DNA from: Kangiella sp.
Lineage (GTDB): Bacteria; Pseudomonadota; Gammaproteobacteria; Enterobacterales; Kangiellaceae
Length of the DNA: 9,831 bases
NCBI GenBank assembly: GCA_026195755.1
Contig: JAPHRL010000076.1
Location: forward strand, 1-9,831
Direction of reading: 5' to 3'
Shown here: in pieces, positions 1 to 5,245 of the stretch
Numbering within the stretch: the stretch's first letter is position 1
Layout: each line of letters begins with the position of its first letter
Translations under genes and position numbers: made by a program
Notes under the pieces: generated by a model
Told to the model about the DNA's origin: nothing
What the model saw: only the letters and a program-made list of their open reading frames with translations
Database searches by the model: none

Positions 1-71
1 AAGTAAGCAGCGGCATTGGCCCATTGGGATATGAACAGAAGGGATAAACAGATTAGACTTGTCTTTAACAT
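1..71 (-). CDS. N-terminus of an exported protein (partial)
   Basis: Only the first 23 codons are inside the window; the gene continues past the left edge. The ATG at 71-69 is preceded by a strong Shine-Dalgarno sequence, AAAAGGAG (minus strand, 78-85), six bases upstream. The peptide begins MLKTSLICLSLLFISQWANA and continues AAY. It has one Lys, a long hydrophobic core and an A-N-A site, which is a textbook signal peptide with cleavage near residue 20. The mature protein is therefore periplasmic, outer-membrane or secreted, but its function cannot be read from this fragment. It lies downstream of rubredoxin on the same strand. A terminator separates them, so it probably has its own promoter. 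Confidence 0.75.
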   Translation of the reverse strand, partial: MLKTSLICLSLLFISQWANAAAY

Positions 72-150
72 AAATAACTCCTTTTAATTTATGATGGAGA
101 AAACACCATACTCCTTTACCCATAAAATCCTCAGACGCAGTTCAAAGATC

Positions 151-178
151 CATAAAAAAGCCTCCAATCGGAGGCTTT
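151..178 (-). terminator. Rho-independent terminator of the rubredoxin gene
   Basis: A perfect inverted repeat, AAAGCCTCC/GGAGGCTTT (arms 157-165 and 170-178), encloses a four-base loop. Read on the minus strand, the right-hand arm runs into a T-rich tail at 154-159. It starts about 30 bases beyond the rubredoxin stop codon and has no comparable T-run on the plus strand, so it belongs to the minus-strand gene. Confidence 0.85.
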
Positions 179-207
179 CTAAATTCATAATTTGTCTAAA
201 AAATTGC

Positions 208-396
208 TTAAAGACTTTTCTTGAACTCGTCGGTCATCAGTTCGAAGTCTTCTTTGCCGACGCCGCAGTCCGGGCAGTACCAGTCTTCTGGCACATCTTC
301 CCAACGGGTTCCGGGCGCGATGCCGTCTTCTTCCCAGCCTAGTTCTTCGTCATAAACAAAATCACACACCAGGCAACGGTATTTTCTATATTCCAC
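208..396 (-). CDS. rubA: Rubredoxin (AlkG/RubA type)
   Basis: A 62-residue one-domain electron carrier holding one iron on four Cys ligands. The ligands are C8-L-V-C11 and C41-P-D-C44-G, with the family aromatic residues Y6, Y15, W32 and W39. The ending GVGKEDFELM is typical of proteobacterial rubredoxins that pass electrons to oxygenases or to oxygen-defence enzymes; the partner is not in this window. The start codon is GTG (396-394), with GAGAGG eight bases upstream; no ATG is available. Oddly, the first knuckle reads CLVCD where most rubredoxins have CxxCG. The gene has its own terminator and is divergent from pyrB. Confidence 0.95.
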   Translation of the reverse strand: MEYRKYRCLVCDFVYDEELGWEEDGIAPGTRWEDVPEDWYCPDCGVGKEDFELMTDEFKKSL

Positions 397-425
397 CAGC
401 TAAACCTCTCGAATCTCTGTCTATA

Positions 426-442
426 TGGGCTTTTCAGGCCCA
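426..442. repeat. Small inverted repeat in the rubredoxin/pyrB divergent region
   Basis: TGGGC and GCCCA (426-430 and 438-442) enclose a seven-base loop. It lies between the rubredoxin start and a minus-strand TACAAT (444-449) that could be a -10 box for rubredoxin, so it would fall in the early leader of that transcript. No convincing -35 accompanies the -10, so the promoter reading is weak. Confidence 0.35.
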
Positions 443-477
443 CATTGTAAGCATTTTGTGCGCAATTACTAGATGAA

Positions 478-494
478 GCGCCAGAAAATGGCGC
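478..494. promoter_or_regulatory. Hairpin in the pyrB upstream region
   Basis: GCGCCA (478-483) and TGGCGC (489-494) form a perfect six-base-pair stem with the loop GAAAA. It lies about 120 bases upstream of the preferred pyrB ATG and is followed by AGGGAG. There is no T-run, so it is not a simple attenuator. It could be a leader RNA stem or a DNA-binding site. Its role is unknown. Confidence 0.4.
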
Positions 495-613
495 ATAAAC
501 AGGGAGTTATAGGCCTTTAATTGGGTCTGCGAGGCGCAAAAATACACCAATTGGCTAACTTCATGTTAGAATTGCGCCAACTTAAAAGTCATAACAAACA
601 TTTGGGTGCACGC

Positions 614-1624
614 ATGGTTTTTCAAGGCCAACATATTCTCTCTATTGACCAATTAGACCGCGAGGCGGTTGAGCGAATCCTTCAAGTTGCTGATTTAATG
701 CACCCTTACGTGGCTCGCGAGAAAAGCTGCCGTGTTCTTGATGGCGCAGTGCTTGCCAATATGTTCTTCGAGCCAAGTACGCGCACTCGCATCAGCTTCG
801 GCACAGCCTTTAATTTGCTTGGCGGTCATGTCCGCGAAACCGTTGGCATGTCGACCTCATCTCTGGCCAAAGGCGAATCTCTGTACGATACAGCGCAGGT
901 ATTATCGACTTATGCGGACGTGGTTGCGATGCGCCATCCGCAAGCGGGCTCGGTAGCTGAATTTGCTGCTGGCAGTAAAATCCCGGTGATTAATGGCGGC
1001 GATGGCCCCAATGAACACCCGACCCAAGCCCTGCTTGATATTTACACCATATTCAATGAGCTGAACCGTATTCATAAAGGCACCGAGAATCTGCGCATCG
1101 CCATGATGGGCGATTTGAAAAACGGTCGCACGGTGCACTCGCTAACCCAACTGCTGTGCGTCTTCCCGAATGTGGATTTCACCTTCGTCGCGCCCAATGC
1201 ACTGGCGATGCCGGAAAAAGTACTGGCGGTTTGCGATAAGTACAATCATCGCGTAACGATAACCGACAGCCTTGACGATGGCCTACACAGCCAGGATGTG
1301 ATTTATCAGACACGCATTCAGGAAGAGCGCTTCGAGACACAACGCGAAGCGGATTTATACCGCGGCAAATACCGCCTCAATCAATCGCTTTATGAAAAAT
1401 TCTGCGACCCGAACACCATCATCATGCATCCGCTGCCACGCGACTCACGTCCTGAAGCCAATGAGCTCAGCAATGACATGAATGACAATCCCAATCTGGC
1501 AATCTTCCGCCAGGCTTATTTCGGCGTCAAAGTGCGCATGGCCTTGTTCGCGTTAGTACTGGGCGTCGAAGACAAGCTCAGCCAACACGAAGCTCCTGTC
1601 AGCTGGCACTCGAACAAACTTTAA
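614..1624 (+). CDS. pyrB: Aspartate carbamoyltransferase catalytic chain
   Basis: Transfers carbamoyl from carbamoyl phosphate to L-aspartate, the committed step of pyrimidine synthesis, in the cytosol. Visible motifs (336-residue numbering) are the carbamoyl-phosphate loop S55-T-R-T-R59, the mobile loop S83-L-A-K86-G-E-S, H135-P-T-Q138 and H272-P-L-P-R276. The protein is longer than E. coli PyrB and matches the long gammaproteobacterial subtype. I chose ATG 614 because remembered homologues of that subtype begin much like MVFQGQHILS. The frame is open upstream, with alternatives at ATG 563 and TTG 521, the latter 14 bases after AGGGAG. The 614 start has no good Shine-Dalgarno sequence, so the start is less certain than the identity. 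No pyrI or other pyr gene is adjacent. hemL follows after 39 bases. Confidence 0.93.
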   Translation: MVFQGQHILSIDQLDREAVERILQVADLMHPYVAREKSCRVLDGAVLANMFFEPSTRTRISFGTAFNLLGGHVRETVGMSTSSLAKGESLYDTAQVLSTYADVVAMRHPQAGSVAEFAAGSKIPVINGGDGPNEHPTQALLDIYTIFNELNRIHKGTENLRIAMMGDLKNGRTVHSLTQLLCVFPNVDFTFVAPNALAMPEKVLAVCDKYNHRVTITDSLDDGLHSQDVIYQTRIQEERFETQREADLYRGKYRLNQSLYEKFCDPNTIIMHPLPRDSRPEANELSNDMNDNPNLAIFRQAYFGVKVRMALFALVLGVEDKLSQHEAPVSWHSNKL

Positions 1625-1663
1625 TTCGTTTCTCAATTTTCATACCAAATTATCGGAATTTTT

Positions 1664-2938
1664 ATGACCGCATCAGATCAATTATTTAATCGCGCCAAAC
1701 AGCACATTCCTGGTGGCGTTAACTCTCCTGTTCGTGCCTTCAACGGCGTTGGTGGCACTCCGATTTTCTTCAAGTCTGCGAACGGTGCCTACTTCACCTC
1801 AGTCGACAATAAACATTACATCGATTACGTTGGCTCATGGGGGCCAATGATTCTTGGCCACAATCACCCGGCGATTTTAGAAGCGGTGATTAAAGCGGCT
1901 GAAAAAGGTTTGAGCTACGGTGCGCCTACCGAAGTCGAAGCGGAAATGGCGGAAAAGATCTGCGAATTGATTCCATCGATTGAAATGGTGCGCATGGTTA
2001 ACTCGGGCACCGAAGCGACCATGAGCGCGATTCGTCTGGCACGCGGTTACACCCGCCGCGACAAGATCATAAAATTTGAAGGCTGCTATCACGGCCATGC
2101 TGACTGCCTATTAGTGAAGGCAGGTTCTGGCGCATTAACTTTAGGTGAGCCAACTTCACCGGGCGTTCCAGCGGACTTTGCCAAGCATACCTTAACCGCG
2201 GAGTTTAATAACCTTGATAGCGTCAAAGCACTATTGTCAGAGTTTGGTGAAGACGTGGCCTGTATTATCGTCGAGCCAATCGCCGGTAACATGAACTGCA
2301 TTCCACCGGTTCCGGGCTTCCTCGAAGGCCTGCGTGAACTGTGCGACCAACACGGCGCCGTATTAATTTTCGACGAAGTCATGACCGGTTTCAGAATGGG
2401 CATTGATGGCGCGCAAGGTTATTACAACATCAAACCCGACATGACCTGTTTAGGCAAAGTCATCGGCGGCGGAATGCCCGTGGGCGCCTTCGGTGGTAAA
2501 AAAGAAATCTTCGAACAGCTGGCGCCGCTCGGCCCCGTCTATCAGGCAGGCACTTTATCAGGCAACCCAGTAGCCATGGCTGCAGGCTTAGCCGCCTTGA
2601 ACGAATTATCAAAGCCAGGCTTTTACCAGCCACTGTTTGATTACACCGAGAAATTGGTAGACGGCATGCGCGCCATTGCCCACGAAGTAAGCATCCCATT
2701 CACCACAAACCATGTCGGCTCCATGTTCGGCTTCTTCTTCAACGACGCCGAAACTGTCACCAGCTACCAACAAGTAGCCAGCGGTGATCTTGAACGCTTC
2801 AAAAAGTTCTACCACGCCATGCTAGATCAACACATCTACCTGGCACCGTCAGCATTCGAAGCAGGCTTCGTCTCCGCTGCTCATGGTGAAAAAGAGCTTG
2901 AGCTGACATTGAATGCAATGAGAAAAGCGTTAGTTTAA
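1664..2938 (+). CDS. hemL: Glutamate-1-semialdehyde 2,1-aminomutase
   Basis: A PLP enzyme that converts glutamate-1-semialdehyde to 5-aminolevulinate in the C5 route to haem and other tetrapyrroles. All 424 residues are present, the usual length. Landmarks are GGVNSPVRAF (17-26), the cofactor-phosphate region N113-S-G-T-E-A, YHGHAD (142-147), D237-E-V-M-T-G-F-R and the Schiff-base lysine K265 in CLGKVIGGGMPVGAFGG. The ATG has a modest CGGA about nine bases upstream. The 39-base gap after pyrB contains no terminator, so co-transcription is likely. A bidirectional terminator follows the stop directly. No other haem gene is nearby. Confidence 0.98.
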   Translation: MTASDQLFNRAKQHIPGGVNSPVRAFNGVGGTPIFFKSANGAYFTSVDNKHYIDYVGSWGPMILGHNHPAILEAVIKAAEKGLSYGAPTEVEAEMAEKICELIPSIEMVRMVNSGTEATMSAIRLARGYTRRDKIIKFEGCYHGHADCLLVKAGSGALTLGEPTSPGVPADFAKHTLTAEFNNLDSVKALLSEFGEDVACIIVEPIAGNMNCIPPVPGFLEGLRELCDQHGAVLIFDEVMTGFRMGIDGAQGYYNIKPDMTCLGKVIGGGMPVGAFGGKKEIFEQLAPLGPVYQAGTLSGNPVAMAAGLAALNELSKPGFYQPLFDYTEKLVDGMRAIAHEVSIPFTTNHVGSMFGFFFNDAETVTSYQQVASGDLERFKKFYHAMLDQHIYLAPSAFEAGFVSAAHGEKELELTLNAMRKALV

Positions 2939-2943
2939 GACCC

Positions 2944-2975
2944 AAAAAAAATCCCGCAGCAATGCGGGATTTTTC
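2944..2975. terminator. Bidirectional Rho-independent terminator
   Basis: The stem AAAAATCCCGC/GCGGGATTTTT (2947-2957 and 2964-2974) is a perfect 11-base-pair inverted repeat with a six-base loop. It has T-runs in both reading directions: TTTTTC on the plus strand, and eight Ts on the minus strand. It ends the pyrB-hemL transcript and can also stop the convergent transcript from the 82-residue gene on the minus strand. Confidence 0.93.
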
Positions 2976-3066
2976 TTTAATCACTGTTTATTTCAAGCAA
3001 CTCTTCTCCCTGCTCACCTAGTATGCAATAAAAGCCAATAGTATAAATATCCGTACCCTTTATGAC

Positions 3067-3315
3067 TTACCATTCGCTAGATTGATGAATAGGAACATGC
3101 ATTACCACACTAGAACTAGAATCAAGAAGATTTAAATTGATTTGAAAAACTTTCGAGTGAATGCCAGCTGGATCTGTTGTCACTTCATGATGCGAAGAAA
3201 CCAAATCTGTCTCTAATTGGTAGCAGCCTTCCTTCGCGTTAATAGCAATAGATTCATAGTGTGTACCATTTTTGTATATTCGCAGATGAACCTGCATGTA
3301 GTAATTTTTATTCAT
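3067..3315 (-). CDS. Hypothetical 82-residue protein
   Basis: I do not recognise this protein. It is soluble-looking, without a signal peptide or membrane segment. Alternating polar and hydrophobic stretches (MQVHLRIYKNG, KVFQINLNLL, SSVVMHVPIH) suggest a mainly beta-strand fold. The ATG at 3315 has no clear Shine-Dalgarno sequence; a second Met at residue 7 is no better. The DNA just upstream is very AT-rich. The gene sits next to a REP-flanked transposase and converges on the hemL terminator. It may be a real accessory gene or a remnant. Residue composition favours coding. Confidence 0.5.
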   Translation of the reverse strand: MNKNYYMQVHLRIYKNGTHYESIAINAKEGCYQLETDLVSSHHEVTTDPAGIHSKVFQINLNLLDSSSSVVMHVPIHQSSEW

Positions 3316-3341
3316 TTTTAATTAATTGTATTTTAATAACC

Positions 3342-3361
3342 GTAGGGTGCGTCGTGACGCA
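3342..3361 (+). repeat. REP palindrome type A, left copy
   Basis: GTAGGGTGCGTCGTGACGCA begins with the REP hallmark GTAG and contains the perfect palindrome TGCGTC-GT-GACGCA. All 20 bases are identical to the reverse complement of 3967-3986 on the other side of the transposase gene. The two copies therefore face each other as inverted repeats, with GTAG at both outer ends, as in RAYT/REP loci. Confidence 0.88.
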
Positions 3362-3379
3362 GATCCTGCCCTAGGGGTA
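3362..3379 (-). repeat. REP type B core, isolated copy
   Basis: On the minus strand this 18-base stretch reads TACCCCTAGGGCAGGATC. It matches 6946-6963 with two differences and 9251-9268 with two differences. Here it directly abuts the type A palindrome, giving a composite repeat at the 3' side of the transposase gene. The CCCTAGGG centre is itself palindromic. Confidence 0.7.
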
Positions 3380-3411
3380 CCGCTCTTATAACCTGCAATC
3401 TACCACCAAAC

Positions 3412-3942
3412 TTAAACCTCACCAAATCTGCCTTCAAGTTCACCACACCCCGCCCAATCAATCGGAAACAACCCTCGTTTCACATCACGATGAAATGTTG
3501 AATAAGGCCAGTCTCTTACCCTTTTAACCCATTGATGCTTCACAGGATTGATATAACAATAATGGATATGGTTTATATAATCTTCTTCATCGCGTATTTG
3601 ATGCTCCCAAAACCGTCTTTGCCACAAACCTTTTTCATTGCGGGTTAATCTTGAAAGATGTTCGGTAGTATTGAGATTAAGCCGCTTGGTAAAACCTTCT
3701 TTAATTAACCTTAATCGACTTGAATAATCGTCATCATTTTGCGGTAAGGTCATCACCATATGAAAGTGATCCGGTAATATAACCAAGGCATCAAGTTTGA
3801 AAGGAAGTTTCTTTTTAACGGGATTGAACGATTGGCGAAGTTCGTTGATGTAGAGTGTTAATAAACCCTCATTACGATTTAATGTATTGACGGTAAAGAA
3901 ATAGGTACCTCCCTTCACCTTTGCTCTTCGATAGTTCGGCAT
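3412..3942 (-). CDS. rayT: REP-associated tyrosine transposase (RAYT)
   Basis: A 176-residue single-domain HUH nuclease of the Y1_Tnp/IS200-like group. Its known job elsewhere is to nick single-stranded REP hairpins carrying a 5' GTAG. Visible are the HUH motif H59-F-H61 in LPDHFHMVM, the RAYT signature WQRRFWEHQIRDEEDY (107-122) and Y128-C-Y130-I-N-P-V-K-H. The catalytic Tyr lies among Y122, Y128 and Y130. Length is normal and no frameshift is seen, so the enzyme appears intact. The start was set at ATG 3942 because AAGGAGG ends six bases upstream; a longer frame would translate the REP palindrome itself. The gene is bracketed by type A REPs at 3342-3361 and 3965-3986. It is normally a single domesticated gene rather than a self-mobile insertion sequence. 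Confidence 0.93.
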   Translation of the reverse strand: MPNYRRAKVKGGTYFFTVNTLNRNEGLLTLYINELRQSFNPVKKKLPFKLDALVILPDHFHMVMTLPQNDDDYSSRLRLIKEGFTKRLNLNTTEHLSRLTRNEKGLWQRRFWEHQIRDEEDYINHIHYCYINPVKHQWVKRVRDWPYSTFHRDVKRGLFPIDWAGCGELEGRFGEV

Positions 3943-3948
3943 CCATGC

Positions 3949-3955
3949 CCTCCTT
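3949..3955 (-). promoter_or_regulatory. Strong ribosome binding site fixing the RAYT start
   Basis: AAGGAGG on the minus strand lies six bases before ATG 3942. It sits just downstream of the REP hairpin at 3965-3982, so that hairpin would be the last structure in the leader RNA. This site decides against the longer reading frame that opens at 3981. Confidence 0.85.
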
Positions 3956-3964
3956 GAATTCAAT

Positions 3965-3986
3965 GGTGCGTCACGACGCACCCTAC
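3965..3986 (-). repeat. REP palindrome type A, right copy
   Basis: On the minus strand this begins GTAGGGTGCGTC. GGTGCGTC and GACGCACC (3965-3972 and 3975-3982) form a perfect eight-base-pair stem around two bases. It fills the gap between the stop codon of the small membrane protein gene (3990) and the RAYT ribosome binding site. It could therefore mark the end of the former or shape the leader of the latter. Confidence 0.88.
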
Positions 3987-3987
3987 T

Positions 3988-4335
3988 TTAGTCACAAAAA
4001 ATAAGAAATGCCAGACCAATAGATACCAACAACATAAAAACTGCAACTGTATATAAAAATAATATTAACACACCTATTTCAGGTGCAACATCTAACCCAA
4101 GTTTATCTCTTATTTTAAACACATCATTTCTTGAAACTTTTGCCAAGCTCGCTCCTATAATAAACAAAGCTGAGAGTGCCAAGCTCATTATAAGAGGAAA
4201 CAAAAGTGACCACTTTACTAAAGGAAGAGTTGAATTTGTAAAGTAAAATGAAAGTATTGCACCTGTCACCAAATAGTAAAATGCATTGATCTTAACAACC
4301 AAATCCAAATAACTTTTATACAAATCAACATTCAT
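3988..4335 (-). CDS. Small three-helix membrane protein of unknown function
   Basis: I do not recognise this family. The 115-residue product has three hydrophobic segments, roughly residues 16-34 (NAFYYLVTGAILSFYF), 42-65 and 89-113. A charged stretch, KVSRNDVFKIRDK, lies between the second and third. I prefer ATG 4335. The frame opens further upstream at a TTG (4353), but the GAGG there is only two bases away, too close to serve it. Neither start has an ideal Shine-Dalgarno sequence. The gene is AT-rich compared with hemL or the dehydrogenases, as expected of an accessory gene. It ends four bases before a REP palindrome and is divergent from the dehydrogenase homologue at 4435. Confidence 0.68.
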   Translation of the reverse strand: MNVDLYKSYLDLVVKINAFYYLVTGAILSFYFTNSTLPLVKWSLLFPLIMSLALSALFIIGASLAKVSRNDVFKIRDKLGLDVAPEIGVLILFLYTVAVFMLLVSIGLAFLIFCD

Positions 4336-4434
4336 CTGATATTGCCGCCACAAAACCTCTGACTCACCAAACCGATTAAAATCCCCCTCAAAATATGCTT
4401 AAATGCTTCTTTTTACAGAATTCGATGATTTCCT

Positions 4435-5226
4435 ATGATGAATTTAGACTTAACGGGTAAAAGTGCTTTGGTTTGTGGTTCGAGTCAGGGCATGGGTAAG
4501 GCGATTGCGGAGCAGTTGGCGTCGCAGGGTGCGTCGGTGATTCTTCTGGCGCGGAATAAGGCGAAGCTTGAGGCGGTGCGCGATGGGCTGGATACATCCA
4601 AAGGTCAGAAGCACGCGGTTCTGGTGGCGGATTTTGCTTATCCTGAGCAGGTTAAGGCGACTGTTTCGGAGTTTTTAAAGCATGGTCAATTGGTTGAGAT
4701 TCTGGTTAATAATACGGGCGGTCCTGCGCCGGGTCCTGCTAACGCGGCGGATACGGATGATTTTCTGGCGGCTTTCAACCAGCACCTAATCTGTAATCAT
4801 GAGTTGATGAAGCTGTTAACGCCGGGTATGAAGGAAGCGGCTTATGGGCGTATCATCAATGTGATTTCTACTTCGGTTAAGCAGCCTTTGCACGGCCTTG
4901 GTGTGTCGAACACGGTGCGCGGTGCGGTAGCGAACTGGGCGAAGACTTTAGCTAATGAGCTGGGCCAGTTTAATATCACGGTTAATAATGTGTTACCGGG
5001 CGCGACCAATACGGTTCGTTTGGAGGCCATTATTCAAAACAAGGCGAACAAGCAAGGCGTTTCCATCGAGGAGATGGAAGAGGAAGAAAAGTCGATCATT
5101 CCGATGCGCCGTTTCGGTGAACCGGAAGAGTTCGCCAATGCAGTCGCTTTTTTAGCTTCGCCCGCGGCGGCTTATATTACCGGTATTAATTTGCCGGTAG
5201 ATGGCGGACGCACCAGCTGTCTGTAA
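4435..5226 (+). CDS. Atypical short-chain dehydrogenase/reductase-like protein
   Basis: A 263-residue Rossmann-fold protein of the SDR superfamily, FabG-like. The nucleotide site is present as C14-G-S-S-Q-G-M-G21 (Thr replaced by Cys), followed by R40 after strand 2 and N92-N-T-G95. S145 lies where the catalytic Ser is expected. Thirteen residues on, where YxxxK should be, the sequence reads S158-N-T-V-R162, so both the catalytic Tyr and Lys are missing. The C-terminus, YITGINLPVDGG, is normal. This matches the BKR-like group described as departing from the SDR catalytic tetrad. It may use another mechanism, bind ligand only, or assist the downstream enzyme. ATG 4435 and 4438 are both possible, without a clear Shine-Dalgarno sequence. 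The aldehyde dehydrogenase follows after 19 bases, so the two are almost certainly one operon. Confidence 0.9.
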   Translation: MMNLDLTGKSALVCGSSQGMGKAIAEQLASQGASVILLARNKAKLEAVRDGLDTSKGQKHAVLVADFAYPEQVKATVSEFLKHGQLVEILVNNTGGPAPGPANAADTDDFLAAFNQHLICNHELMKLLTPGMKEAAYGRIINVISTSVKQPLHGLGVSNTVRGAVANWAKTLANELGQFNITVNNVLPGATNTVRLEAIIQNKANKQGVSIEEMEEEEKSIIPMRRFGEPEEFANAVAFLASPAAAYITGINLPVDGGRTSCL

Positions 5227-5245
5227 TCAGCACTAGAGAACCACT

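Noticed and set aside
91..342. Plus-strand reading frame of 83 residues across the rubredoxin gene
   Set aside because: It is the antisense of the rubredoxin codons and its terminator, with no ribosome site and no recognisable protein.
2089..2403. Minus-strand frame of 104 residues inside hemL
   Set aside because: Antisense shadow of conserved hemL codons; no ribosome site and low-complexity composition.
3943..3981. Longer N-terminus for the transposase starting at 3981
   Set aside because: The extra 13 codons would translate the REP palindrome and the Shine-Dalgarno sequence. The ATG at 3942 has an ideal AAGGAGG.
3342..3986. Complete insertion sequence with target duplications
   Set aside because: RAYTs are not autonomous insertion sequences. 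The ends are inverted REPs and no direct target duplication is visible beside them.
3342..3986. CRISPR-like array or phage attachment site
   Set aside because: Only two inverted copies with a gene between them; no regular spacing, no spacers, no integrase.
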